Source of the DNA: an uncultured Clostridium sp.
GTDB lineage: Bacteria; Bacillota; Clostridia; Lachnospirales; Lachnospiraceae
Assembly (NCBI GenBank): GCA_945946715.1
Contig: CAMEWU010000008.1
Coordinates: 1-21,745 of the forward strand
Direction of reading: 5' to 3'
Length of the DNA stretch: 21,745 bases
Of the stretch, positions 15,455 through 21,745 are shown piece by piece (position 1 is the stretch's first letter; the number at the start of each line of letters is the position of its first letter). Under the pieces are notes generated by a model. That model had not been told where the DNA came from, made no database searches, and worked only from the letters and a program-made list of their open reading frames with translations. Both the position numbers and the translations under genes were made by a program.

Positions 15455-16012
15455 TTATACACGTGATAAATACTCACCAGTTCTGGTATCAATCTTAATA
15501 ACATCTCCCTGATTAACAAACAAAGGAACCATTAAGGTTGCTCCTGTCTCAACTGTACATGGTTTTGTAGCACCAGTTGCTGTATCACCTTTCACACCAG
15601 GCTCACACTCTGTAATCTCCAGTTCCACAAACAACGGTGGTTCAACTGCAAAAACCTCGCCTTTATGAGACATCATCTTAACCATCTCATTCTCTTTTAC
15701 AAACTTCAAAGAATCTCCAATCTGGTCTGCATTCAATGCAATCTGATCATAAGTTTCTGTATCCATAAAATGATACAAATCACCATCACTATATAAATAC
15801 TGCATTTCTTTCCGATCAATATGTGCATTTTCACATTTCTCAGTTGGACGGAAGGTCTTTTCAACTACACCGCCAGTTTTAATATTCTTAAGCTTTGTCC
15901 GAACAAAAGCGGCTCCCTTACCCGGTTTTACATGCTGAAATTCAATAATCTGGTAAATATTGCCTTCAAATTCAATGGTGACACCATTTCTGAAATCGCC
16001 TGCTGCTATCAT
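15455..16012 (-). CDS. efp: Elongation factor P
   Basis: EF-P binds between the P and E sites of the ribosome and relieves stalling at polyproline stretches. The 185-residue product has the normal three-domain length. The KOW-like domain I carries the tip loop KPGKGAA with Lys32, the position modified in many bacteria (5-aminopentanol in B. subtilis); the modification here cannot be deduced. Domain II includes EKTFRPTEKCENAHIDRKEMQYLY, and domain III ends with the conserved GATKPCTVETGATLMVPLFVNQGDVIKIDTRTGEYLSRV-type block. ATG 16012 has AAGGAGG ten bases upstream. Own promoter at 16057-16085 and own terminator show that it can be a single-gene unit even though it follows aroQ closely. In B. 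subtilis efp is also a neighbour of spoIIIA. Confidence 0.97.
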   Translation of the reverse strand: MIAAGDFRNGVTIEFEGNIYQIIEFQHVKPGKGAAFVRTKLKNIKTGGVVEKTFRPTEKCENAHIDRKEMQYLYSDGDLYHFMDTETYDQIALNADQIGDSLKFVKENEMVKMMSHKGEVFAVEPPLFVELEITECEPGVKGDTATGATKPCTVETGATLMVPLFVNQGDVIKIDTRTGEYLSRV

Positions 16013-16056
16013 CGTAAATAATCCTCCTTAAACTTGTGGAAATCTCTCATTCCACT

Positions 16057-16085
16057 ATTTTATAATAGTTAACTATATTTTTCAA
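16057..16085 (-). promoter_or_regulatory. Sigma-A promoter of efp
   Basis: Minus strand: -35 TTGAAA at 16080-16085, 17-base spacer, -10 TAAAAT at 16057-16062. The spacer contains a perfect 12-base palindrome (ATAGTTAACTAT, 16065-16076). The leader has a six-pair hairpin (GTGGAA/TTCCAC, 16036-16055) just before the ribosome site. Confidence 0.65.
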
Positions 16086-16089
16086 GCCC

Positions 16090-16524
16090 TTATTTCACTA
16101 ACTCCTGCATAGCTTCTAAAGCAAAATCATATCCCCGTAAACCCATACCTACAATTTGTCCATTACATACCGGTGCTGTTACAGACTGATGCCGGAATTC
16201 TTCTCTTTGATGTACATTAGAAATATGCACCTCAATTTTAGGTATTTGGATAGATGCCAATGCATCCCGAATCGCATAACTGTAATGGGTATATGCTCCC
16301 GGATTAATGATAATTCCCTGTGTACCATCTGTATATGCTTCCTGAATCCGGTCAATCAGGCCACCTTCTGAGTTACTCTGAAAAATCGTCACTTCCATTC
16401 CTAAGGAAGCGGCTTTCTTCTGAATCTGCTTACACAGGCTTTCATAAGATTCCTCACCATAAATACCTTTTTCCCGGATTCCAAGAAAATTCAAATTTGG
16501 TCCATTCATAACTAATACTTTCAT
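16090..16524 (-). CDS. aroQ: Type II 3-dehydroquinate dehydratase
   Basis: This enzyme dehydrates 3-dehydroquinate to 3-dehydroshikimate, the third shikimate step. The 144 residues have the length of the type II (dodecameric) family and its motifs: NGPNLNFLG at 7-15, catalytic Tyr22 in IYGEESYESL, FQSNSEGGLIDRI, the active-site INPGAYTHYSYAIRDAL, then EVHISNVHQREEFRHQSV with the essential His and Arg. ATG 16524 is behind GAAGGAA. It lies 29 bases after the aroE-aroK fusion, so the order of genes is AroE-K then AroQ, three consecutive reactions from one transcript. The stop is followed within a few bases by the efp promoter. Confidence 0.96.
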   Translation of the reverse strand: MKVLVMNGPNLNFLGIREKGIYGEESYESLCKQIQKKAASLGMEVTIFQSNSEGGLIDRIQEAYTDGTQGIIINPGAYTHYSYAIRDALASIQIPKIEVHISNVHQREEFRHQSVTAPVCNGQIVGMGLRGYDFALEAMQELVK

Positions 16525-16553
16525 ACTGATTCCTTCCCCTATCTTGGATTCTA

Positions 16554-17960
16554 TTACAATCCTTTGTTTTTCTTATTTTCCATGGTTTGCATAATACGTG
16601 CAGCAATCTCATCCGGTTTCCATCCATTCACAGATTCCATAAAGTGTGCTGCCTTTTGGTACAATGGATGCCTCTGTTCCATCATTCTATGAATTTTCTC
16701 TTGAGGATTCCCACATTCTAACAGAGGCCGGTCATGGTTGTTCCGAAGCCGGTTCCACACTTCTTCTTCTGAGACCTCCAAATAAATAACAGAACCTAAT
16801 TCCCTCAATAGTCTGGCATTCTCACTCCGCAATGGCATTCCACCACCGGTTGCTATTACTGTATGATGTGTACTGGCAATCAACTCCTGCAACACCTGTG
16901 TCTCCAGCTTCCTAAAATAATCTTCTCCCTTTGTTGCAAATATTTCCGAAATGCTACAACCTTCTCTTTTTATAATATAATCATCCGTATCCAAATAAGT
17001 ATATCCAAACTTCTCCTCTATCTGATGCCCAATGGTAGATTTACCGGAACCCATAAATCCAATTAATACCAGATTATCTCCTGACGGATGAATGGCTTCA
17101 TACAATCGATCATAAACCAACTCAGCCTGCTCATCTGTCACTTGTATATCATTCCACAATTCATATGCAATAATACCCTGGTATAACAACATCTTCAAGC
17201 CATTAACAGCAGTGCCGCCTGCTGCTTTTACCAGCTTCATAAACCGGGTCTCTGCCGGATTATAGATTAAGTCCACACCGGTTTTCACCTGCTGATAAAA
17301 CTCCGGTTCTTCTATAACCACCTGATTCGTATGGGGACTTAACCCTAAAGAGGTACATTGAAATACAATCCATTCTTCTTTTGGTAACGTTCTCCATTCT
17401 TCAATCGATGCTGCAAACATACACTGTTTTTCAAACAATTGGTTCATGGAACGACAGATTTCTTCTGCTTTTTCAATTGTTCGATTTAACATGTAAATAC
17501 GATTTGCCTGTTCCTGCATGCACATATATGCAACTGCTTTGGATGCACCACCGGCACCGAGTATCACTACTGTTTGATTCTTTAAAGTAATCCCTTCTGA
17601 TTGAATTGCCCTTAGTAATCCCGGCATGTCTGTATTGTATCCTTTATATCCATCTGCTTCTCTTACCAAAGTATTCACTGCACCAATTCCGTTTGCCACA
17701 GGATCAATATCTACAACCGCCTTCATTACAGCATTTTTATGCGGTACTGTAACATTCAAGCCCAGCACATTTAATTGAAAAGCACCGGTAACCGCTTGCT
17801 GCACATCATCCTCTACTACTTGAAATGGTACATATACTCTATTTAATCCCAATATTTCATTCAAAGTATTATGAATCACCGGTGACAGGGTATGTGCAAC
17901 CGGATTTCCAATTAACCCCAATACTCTGGTATGTCCATCAATTTTCTGCATTCTTCTCAT
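16554..17960 (-). CDS. Shikimate dehydrogenase-shikimate kinase fusion (AroE-AroK)
   Basis: One 468-residue frame contains two complete enzymes that act one after the other. Residues 10-287 are shikimate dehydrogenase, which reduces 3-dehydroshikimate with NADPH: SPVIHN at 26-31, catalytic Lys75 in NVTVPHK, Asp111 in YNTD, the cofactor loop GAGGAS at 135-140 and NGLKMLLYQG near 253. Residues 295-468 are shikimate kinase: Walker A GFMGSGKST at 301-309, LDTDDYI, the FRKLE segment, TGGGMP and a lid with RPLL. The linker is only about 8-10 residues, and there is no stop or frameshift between the halves. Start ATG 17960, close behind AGGG, or the ATG three codons on. It begins six bases after yqeG and is followed by aroQ. 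Confidence 0.95.
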   Translation of the reverse strand: MRRMQKIDGHTRVLGLIGNPVAHTLSPVIHNTLNEILGLNRVYVPFQVVEDDVQQAVTGAFQLNVLGLNVTVPHKNAVMKAVVDIDPVANGIGAVNTLVREADGYKGYNTDMPGLLRAIQSEGITLKNQTVVILGAGGASKAVAYMCMQEQANRIYMLNRTIEKAEEICRSMNQLFEKQCMFAASIEEWRTLPKEEWIVFQCTSLGLSPHTNQVVIEEPEFYQQVKTGVDLIYNPAETRFMKLVKAAGGTAVNGLKMLLYQGIIAYELWNDIQVTDEQAELVYDRLYEAIHPSGDNLVLIGFMGSGKSTIGHQIEEKFGYTYLDTDDYIIKREGCSISEIFATKGEDYFRKLETQVLQELIASTHHTVIATGGGMPLRSENARLLRELGSVIYLEVSEEEVWNRLRNNHDRPLLECGNPQEKIHRMMEQRHPLYQKAAHFMESVNGWKPDEIAARIMQTMENKKNKGL

Positions 17961-17966
17961 GTCCCT

Positions 17967-18515
17967 TCATCGATAAGTCTCCGGAATATTTTCTTCATAA
18001 GCTTCCCGGTTTGGTTTATTTCCCTTGTAATTCCGGCTTCTCCGATAAAAAAATATACTGATTCGCTCCATTACACGTTTCAAAACAATCAAAAATCCTT
18101 CTTTATGATTCACTGGCCCAACCAGAATACTATAATATCCCATACGATTTGCACCAATGATATCCGTTAACAACTGATCTCCAACAAATAAAATCTTATC
18201 AGCGTCCACATTCAAAATCGTTGCCGCCTGCTGATAACCCTTTTTTAATGGTTTTCCTGCATTACTAATATATTTTGCCCCCATAGCCTCTGCAAACGGT
18301 GCCACCCGACGTTCATGATTGTTGGATAGAAAACAAATCTGATATCCTATCTCCTGCAGATGTCTACACAATCTTCTGGAACGTTCATCTGCCGGTGCTC
18401 CATGAGGTACTAATGTATTATCAATATCAAAAATAATCGCACGAAATCCTCGATTATAAAATTCTTCAAATGGTATCTGATATGTAGAACCAAATTCTTC
18501 CTTTGGATAAATCAC
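17967..18515 (-). CDS. yqeG: YqeG family HAD IIIA-type phosphatase
   Basis: YqeG proteins are small HAD-superfamily phosphatases; the physiological substrate is not settled, and in Firmicutes the gene often stands next to aroE or yqeH. In the 182 residues, motif I is FDIDNTLV with nucleophile Asp30 and Asp32, motif II is the Ser of FLSNNHE, motif III has Lys of NAGKPLKKG, and motif IV is VGDQLLTDIIGANRMG. There is no cap domain, as expected for subclass III. Basic Arg/Lys-rich C-terminal end. Start GTG 18515 with GGAGG seven bases upstream. First gene of the yqeG-aroEK-aroQ unit. Confidence 0.93.
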   Translation of the reverse strand: MIYPKEEFGSTYQIPFEEFYNRGFRAIIFDIDNTLVPHGAPADERSRRLCRHLQEIGYQICFLSNNHERRVAPFAEAMGAKYISNAGKPLKKGYQQAATILNVDADKILFVGDQLLTDIIGANRMGYYSILVGPVNHKEGFLIVLKRVMERISIFFYRRSRNYKGNKPNREAYEENIPETYR

Positions 18516-18551
18516 AATATAGCCTCCAACTTACTTTATATACATTTTCAT

Positions 18552-18580
18552 ATTGTAGCATAAAACCTTTCAAGGCACAA
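18552..18580 (-). promoter_or_regulatory. Probable promoter of yqeG-aroEK-aroQ
   Basis: Minus strand: -10 TACAAT at 18552-18557 extended by TGC, with a 17-base spacer and a poor -35 TTGTGC at 18575-18580. It lies directly past the terminator of the 3D-domain gene and 36 bases before yqeG. Confidence 0.5.
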
Positions 18581-18582
18581 TG

Positions 18583-18624
18583 AAAAACATCCCAAATATC
18601 TGAACCAATCAGATACTGGGATGT
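18583..18624 (-). terminator. Rho-independent terminator after the 3D-domain gene
   Basis: Long stem at 18587-18624: ACATCCCA with TGGGATGT, a short internal mismatch, then TATCTGA/TCAGATA around an ACCAA loop. On the minus strand it ends in TTTTT. It lies 25 bases past the stop. Confidence 0.9.
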
Positions 18625-18649
18625 CTTAAATTACAATTTCCCTTTTCTG

Positions 18650-19561
18650 TTACCTATCATTCAAATGAAATTTTCTCTGTACTTCCGTCGAGGTTTCCGA
18701 ATCGGTCTCTGTTGAATATTCTGTAAAAACCTCTGTAGAACTCTCGGTACTTCCCGAAATCTCTGTAGAAGGCATCTGTTCTTCTGTTGTTCCCTCTGTT
18801 GTAACCATTTCCGTTGTTGCTTCCGTTGTAGTTGTTTCAATATCCGGAGTTTCAGAAATTGTTTCTACCACTACACTGGATGCATTTTCACTAGTACCTA
18901 CATAACGATATACTTTAACATATCGTTTACCATAAATCAAAGCCTCCTGATGACTTGCAAAATAGATGTCAATACGGTTTCCCCGAATGGCACCTCCCCG
19001 GTCCTCTACTGTATATACCTGACCATTAATCACTACCTGTGTACCAAAAGGCAATACACCGGTATCTGCAGCTATGGTATGATTTGCTTTGGCAACTACT
19101 CCACTTGCTGTTACACCATTTGTCTTTCCACAACATGCTGCACACGCACAATATCCGGTTGTAAGAAATGTTCCCAGACATTCATACCCATTCATGGATG
19201 GGTCTGCATACGTAGGCTCTGCAGTTATCCCACGATAACTCTGTGCAACTACATCTGTCTTTTTATCTTCTCTGCCAACAGATTCCGGTTCCACTTCACC
19301 GGCTGCCAAAAGTGCTTCTTCTACAAATAAGTAATTTTGAATTGTCTCATAATCTTCTGGTTGTACATTCAGTGCATATGACTTTTCTTCTTGTGCACAT
19401 TCGCTCAATGCCACCTGTTTGAAAGGCAGAACATTCTTAGCAGCTTCACCATTTGCAGTAATTAACGCAGCACAAGCAAACGAAGCTGAAACTGTAAGCA
19501 GTAAAATACGCTTGCAATATGCTTTTACGTTATTCATAAGTTGTACAAGTTGCTTTTCCAT
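18650..19561 (-). CDS. Secreted or membrane-anchored 3D-domain cell-wall protein
   Basis: 3D-domain proteins are double-psi beta-barrel relatives of MltA and are generally lytic or cell-wall-remodelling proteins. The 303-residue product starts at ATG 19561 behind AAGGAACAGG. A hydrophobic segment at about 18-37 after a basic start is a signal or anchor; no lipobox is evident. The domain lies at 128-216, with the three name-giving aspartates Asp166 (AADTG), Asp187 (EDRGG) and Asp198 (RIDIYF), and TTGYCACAACCGKTNGVTASG before it, which contains four Cys. Residues about 232-293 are a Thr/Ser/Glu-rich tail of TTTEATTE type, probably a flexible spacer, ending in RKFHLNDR without an LPXTG signal. 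It has no LysM or G5 domain. Own promoter, WalR-like box and terminator make it a single-gene unit, transcribed away from rnpB. Confidence 0.9.
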   Translation of the reverse strand: MEKQLVQLMNNVKAYCKRILLLTVSASFACAALITANGEAAKNVLPFKQVALSECAQEEKSYALNVQPEDYETIQNYLFVEEALLAAGEVEPESVGREDKKTDVVAQSYRGITAEPTYADPSMNGYECLGTFLTTGYCACAACCGKTNGVTASGVVAKANHTIAADTGVLPFGTQVVINGQVYTVEDRGGAIRGNRIDIYFASHQEALIYGKRYVKVYRYVGTSENASSVVVETISETPDIETTTTEATTEMVTTEGTTEEQMPSTEISGSTESSTEVFTEYSTETDSETSTEVQRKFHLNDR

Positions 19562-19601
19562 TTTCCTGTTCCTTTCAAGTATTAATTACTTGTTTCAAAA
19601 T

Positions 19602-19618
19602 GTTACATAATTGTTACA
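19602..19618 (-). promoter_or_regulatory. Candidate WalR (YycF) box
   Basis: Two TGTAAC hexamers separated by five bases (TGTAAC-AATTA-TGTAAC, minus strand), an exact fit to the known WalR pattern TGTWAH-N5-TGTWAH. It starts about 11 bases past the -10 of the 3D-domain gene, thus near +5, where a bound regulator would hinder rather than help transcription. Confidence 0.6.
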
Positions 19619-19629
19619 TCTGTGTTGCC

Positions 19630-19658
19630 ATTATATTCTGATTTGGAAAAAAGGTCAA
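19630..19658 (-). promoter_or_regulatory. Sigma-A promoter of the 3D-domain gene
   Basis: Minus strand: -35 TTGACC at 19653-19658, 17-base spacer, perfect -10 TATAAT at 19630-19635. A- and T-tracts at 19661-19688 directly upstream could act as an UP element. Leader about 60 bases. Confidence 0.85.
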
Positions 19659-19717
19659 GCAAAAAGCAGGTTTTTCGTTTTTTTAAACAGAAATGAAAGC
19701 AAATTTTGTTTAAATTA

Positions 19718-19756
19718 CCATTCACATAGATGAATGGCACCACAATATCTTGTGGT
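19718..19756. other. Two tandem hairpins between divergent promoters
   Basis: CCATTCA/TGAATGG with loop CATAGA (19718-19737) followed one base later by ACCACAA/TTGTGGT with loop TATC (19739-19756) and then TTTTAAT on the plus strand. The second resembles a plus-strand terminator, but no plus-strand gene precedes it. It lies between the 3D-domain promoter and the rnpB promoter and may insulate them. Confidence 0.5.
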
Positions 19757-19782
19757 TTTAATAAAGTCCTCCAATTTCGCCC

Positions 19783-19811
19783 TTTACAAAGAAAGTTTCA
19801 AATGCTAAAAT
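19783..19811 (+). promoter_or_regulatory. Sigma-A promoter of rnpB
   Basis: -35 TTTACA at 19783-19788, 17-base spacer, -10 TAAAAT at 19806-19811 extended by TGC. Start of transcription would fall at about 19818, right at the first base of the P1 helix. Confidence 0.75.
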
Positions 19812-19819
19812 TCCTAATT

Positions 19820-20166
19820 GAGTCGGACAGATGATCGCGGCTGCAAGTGCCGAAAGGCCGCAGGTGAGGAAAGTCCGGGCTTCATAGGGCAGGGTGCCGG
19901 ATAACGTCCGGTGGAGGCGACTCCCAGACAAGTGCAACAGAAAGAAACCGCCAGGATGAATATCCTGGTAAGGGTGGAAAGGCGAGGTAAGAGCTCACCG
20001 CTTGCCTGGTAACAGGCAAGGCTCTGTAAACTCCACTCGAAGCAAGACCGAACAGAAAGCAATACAGTTGCCCGCTGTGCTTTCGGGTAGGTTGCTGGAA
20101 CCGATTGGTAACAATCGGTCTAGATAGATGATCATCCACGACATAACCCGGCTTATCGTCCGACTC
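19820..20166 (+). ncRNA. rnpB: RNase P RNA, bacterial class A
   Basis: This is the catalytic RNA that removes tRNA 5' leaders. The ends pair as P1 (GAGTCGGAC with GTCCGACTC), giving about 347 bases. Conserved pieces are in order: GAGGAAAGTCCGGGCT, then CATAGGGCAGGGTGCC, ACAGAAA with GAAACCGCC, the P10/11 area GGTAAGAGCTCACCG, CTCCACTCGAAGCAAGACC, the P15 loop-side GGTTGCTGGAACC, and the closing TAGATAGATGATCATCC with ACATAACCCGGCTTATCG. The helix order and the TAAGAGCTCACCG block fit type A, not the B type of Bacillus, in line with Clostridia. It has its own promoter and no good terminator directly after P1; the hairpin at 20244-20273 may serve. Confidence 0.96.
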
Positions 20167-20236
20167 TCTTATATAATATAACGCATCTGATTTCATCTCT
20201 TTGCATTTTCAAATGTTTTAAAAGCGACTGAATAGC

Positions 20237-20273
20237 AAAAAGATTGCCACTTTAGAATGTTCTAAAGTGACAA
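20237..20273 (-). terminator. Terminator between convergent rnpB and the unidentified gene
   Basis: Nine pairs CACTTTAGA/TCTAAAGTG with an ATGT loop, extended over one mismatch by TTG/CAA. On the minus strand TCTTTTT follows the stem; on the plus strand CCCCTTTT does. Best read as the end of the minus-strand gene that stops at 20304, perhaps working in both directions. Confidence 0.7.
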
Positions 20274-20303
20274 CCCCTTTTACCCCCAATGTATACGAAT
20301 GAA

Positions 20304-21017
20304 TTAGATAGTAACCATTTTTAATGTCTGACTCTCACGCCAGTAAATACAATGAGAAATTAACGAAACCGACATATTCGGAAACTCTGATAATAATTCT
20401 TTCTTGGAATGTGTATGTACTGTCGCCTGTAACAACTGCTGTAATTCCTCAATCACAGCTTCCTTCATCTGTTTGTCCATAAATGACATAATATGTCTGG
20501 TTTTTTTCGGCAAAAACGGAGCCACTGTCTGATATGCAATATCACTATCTACAGTTGCATACCGTTCCAGCAATTCAAACATTGTCAACTGTTCATCAAA
20601 TGGAATTCCTGCATGTCGAACCACTGTCAGTTCACAATTTTTCATCAAATCGCCAGTGTCAATCTGGTATCCATTCAGACCAAAATCATGAAAACACTCC
20701 AAGAACATGTCCAACTGATGTCGTTGCGTGTACTGAGATAATTCCTCAAACATCTGAAACAATTCACTATTAAACTTTGCATATTTTTCATCCCAATAAA
20801 TAAAATTGTAGGTCCAATATACCGCAATGCACAGCATAAAATCGTCTGCAAAATTACTATTATTGGCGAATGCAAACAGGGACTTTAGCTTAATTCCTAA
20901 ACGTCTATAGTCATTTTCACTAAGTTCCAAATCACTAAGGGTTCGTACATTCTGTATCTCTTGTTCGAAATACATCTGCATCTCGTGTAAGTCAAATCTT
21001 GGTTCTTGTATTCCCAT
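20304..21017 (-). CDS. Unidentified soluble protein of 237 aa
   Basis: I do not recognise the family. The start is ATG 21017 (MGIQEPRFD), seven bases after AAGGAGG; the ATG two codons earlier lies too close to it. No signal peptide and no clear membrane helix. The sequence looks mostly helical, with acidic and aromatic residues: a FANNSNFADDFMLCIAVYWTYNFIYWD-type stretch at about 50-78 rich in Phe, Trp and Tyr, then YTQRHQLDMFLECFHDFGLNGY near 97-118, a VRHAGIPFDEQL segment near 133, and a basic-acidic C-terminal part with KKTRHIMSFMDKQMKEAVIEELQQLL. No known catalytic motif. It has its own terminator and is divergent from the AP2-like gene, 342 bases away. Codon use resembles that of the neighbours, so it is likely a real resident gene. 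Confidence 0.75.
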   Translation of the reverse strand: MGIQEPRFDLHEMQMYFEQEIQNVRTLSDLELSENDYRRLGIKLKSLFAFANNSNFADDFMLCIAVYWTYNFIYWDEKYAKFNSELFQMFEELSQYTQRHQLDMFLECFHDFGLNGYQIDTGDLMKNCELTVVRHAGIPFDEQLTMFELLERYATVDSDIAYQTVAPFLPKKTRHIMSFMDKQMKEAVIEELQQLLQATVHTHSKKELLSEFPNMSVSLISHCIYWRESQTLKMVTI

Positions 21018-21359
21018 ATACATTCCTCCTTATAATATAGTTTTACATTACATTTTATTCTGCTTCCTTTCTGAATATGTTTCATTTCTTTAGTCATATT
21101 ATATGACTTTTCTACAAAAAAGTCCACATTATTCGACATTTTTTACATATTTTTCCCGTTTTACACAAAGAACCCAGCCATTTCTCTCATATTTCCTGCT
21201 TTTTTTGTGCACATTTTATTATGTTTTATAATTTTTTTATAAAATTATCACAAAGGTTTTTTTGCAATTTCGAGTCAAACCACCGTTTTACCTTGCTCTT
21301 TTTATATATTTATACTACAATTGTCCCAAGATATATTTTAGCAAGACGGAGGACTGATT
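21018..21359. other. AT-rich intergenic region between divergent genes
   Basis: These 342 bases hold no convincing gene. Seen here: an inverted repeat AGTCATAT-T-ATATGACT (21092-21108); a TGTCGAA heptamer on the minus strand (21132-21138) equal to the core Spo0A box; a second GTC...GAC spaced pair close by; an AT-only hairpin at about 21229-21249; and the plus-strand promoter of the AP2-like gene. No clear promoter of the minus-strand gene could be chosen, though TATATT near 21035 is a candidate -10. Confidence 0.5.
21293..21321 (+). promoter_or_regulatory. Possible promoter of the AP2-like gene
   Basis: -35 TTGCTC at 21293-21298 (three of six consensus bases), 17-base AT-rich spacer, -10 TACAAT at 21316-21321, 38 bases before the start codon. 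Confidence 0.45.
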
Positions 21360-21745
21360 ATGGCAATATTACCGGGAATATCAACCGCATACCGGAAAGA
21401 TGGCAGTTGCTATTACCGGGCTTCTATTACATACAATAGAAAGCATATCAGCCTGGGAAGTTTTGATACTCCGGAAAATGGAACTGCAGCTTATCTGGAA
21501 GCTTCTGATATTTTGAACAACCTCCGTCGTTCTGTAGAGGATTATAATCCTTCCTTTCATCTGCCATTTGACAAATATGTATCTTTAGTTAATCTCCGAA
21601 ATAATGGCGTTTACATCAAAACTCCTATTTATTTATACCCCGGTTATTTTTTATACTACTTATCTCCGGATGAAGTACTTAAGTTTGATAAGGATGATTT
21701 GTTCTTTTACTCTTCACATACGATACAGCAAAGAGGCGGCTATTT
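21360..21745 (+). CDS. AP2/ERF-like DNA-binding domain protein (3' end outside window)
   Basis: The frame opens at ATG 21360 behind GGAGG and stays open to the right edge (128 codons and two bases). The first 50 residues read as an AP2-like integrase-type DNA-binding fold: AYRKDGSCYYRASITYNRKHISLGSFDTPE followed by a helix with TAAYLEASDIL, the usual strand-strand-strand-helix plan. A second region (about 62-125) has LVNLRNNGVYIKTPIYL, then LSPDEVLKFDKDDLFFYSSH and QRGGY. From memory this pairing belongs to a protein type frequent in Lachnospiraceae, in which an HNH-like middle part and a second AP2 repeat may follow; that part is not in the window. Function unknown: it could be a homing-endonuclease relative or a regulator. 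Confidence 0.75.
   Translation, partial: MAILPGISTAYRKDGSCYYRASITYNRKHISLGSFDTPENGTAAYLEASDILNNLRRSVEDYNPSFHLPFDKYVSLVNLRNNGVYIKTPIYLYPGYFLYYLSPDEVLKFDKDDLFFYSSHTIQQRGGY

Noticed and set aside
18650..18860. Ser/Thr/Glu-rich tail of the 3D-domain protein as a tandem repeat or frameshift product
   Set aside because: The frame is continuous from the domain to the stop and the units are irregular; a low-complexity spacer explains it.
19814..20196. Two minus-strand open frames of 82 and 104 codons
   Set aside because: Both lie within the RNase P RNA gene, whose structure and conserved blocks explain the sequence fully.
20897..21139. 80-codon minus-strand frame upstream of the 237-aa gene
   Set aside because: It overlaps the start of the better gene in another frame, has no ribosome site and no recognisable content.
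21229..21249. AT-only hairpin that could be a terminator
   Set aside because: The stem has no G or C and no gene runs into it; stability would be poor.

Overview
The window is a gene-dense stretch of a Firmicutes chromosome. AT-rich codon use, a full spoIIIA sporulation operon next to spoIVB, strong GGAGG ribosome sites and an AP2-like protein of a type I associate with Lachnospiraceae all point to a spore-forming (or spore-descended) Clostridia, most likely Lachnospiraceae. Nearly everything lies on the minus strand; only the RNase P RNA and the gene cut off at the right edge are on the plus strand.

Transcription order on the minus strand, from right to left: an unidentified 237-aa protein (20304-21017); the plus-strand rnpB (19820-20166), facing away from a secreted 3D-domain cell-wall protein (18650-19561) with a strong sigma-A promoter and a WalR-type box; yqeG, an aroE-aroK fusion and aroQ (18515-16090), covering shikimate steps 3 to 5; efp with its own promoter and terminator; the eight-gene spoIIIA operon AA to AH (15339-10617), which encodes the mother-cell side of the channel into the forespore; a 207-bp gap with three consecutive hairpins; then a housekeeping operon behind a clear sigma-A promoter: asp23-like, nusB, xseA, xseB, ispA, dxs, tlyA, nadK, argR, recN, closed by a strong terminator at 1164-1208. 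After it comes spoIVB, running off the left edge. Apart from nadK and the absence of folD this is the gene order known from Bacillus subtilis, with spo0A expected just beyond the left edge.

The genes work in three groups: engulfment-stage sporulation (SpoIIIA channel, SpoIVB signalling protease), isoprenoid/NADP/DNA repair/translation housekeeping, and aromatic amino-acid precursor synthesis. The most unusual points are a SpoIIIA channel with two shrunken parts (SpoIIIAF without its soluble domain, SpoIIIAG without the insertion that builds the beta-triangle), the AroE-AroK fusion, the WalR-like direct repeat in the leader of the 3D-domain gene, a perfect-looking REP-like palindrome between asp23 and nusB, and a structured element after spoIIIAH. 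I found no CRISPR array, no tRNA and no recognisable transposase. Product calls come from reading motifs and gene order; no database search was run.
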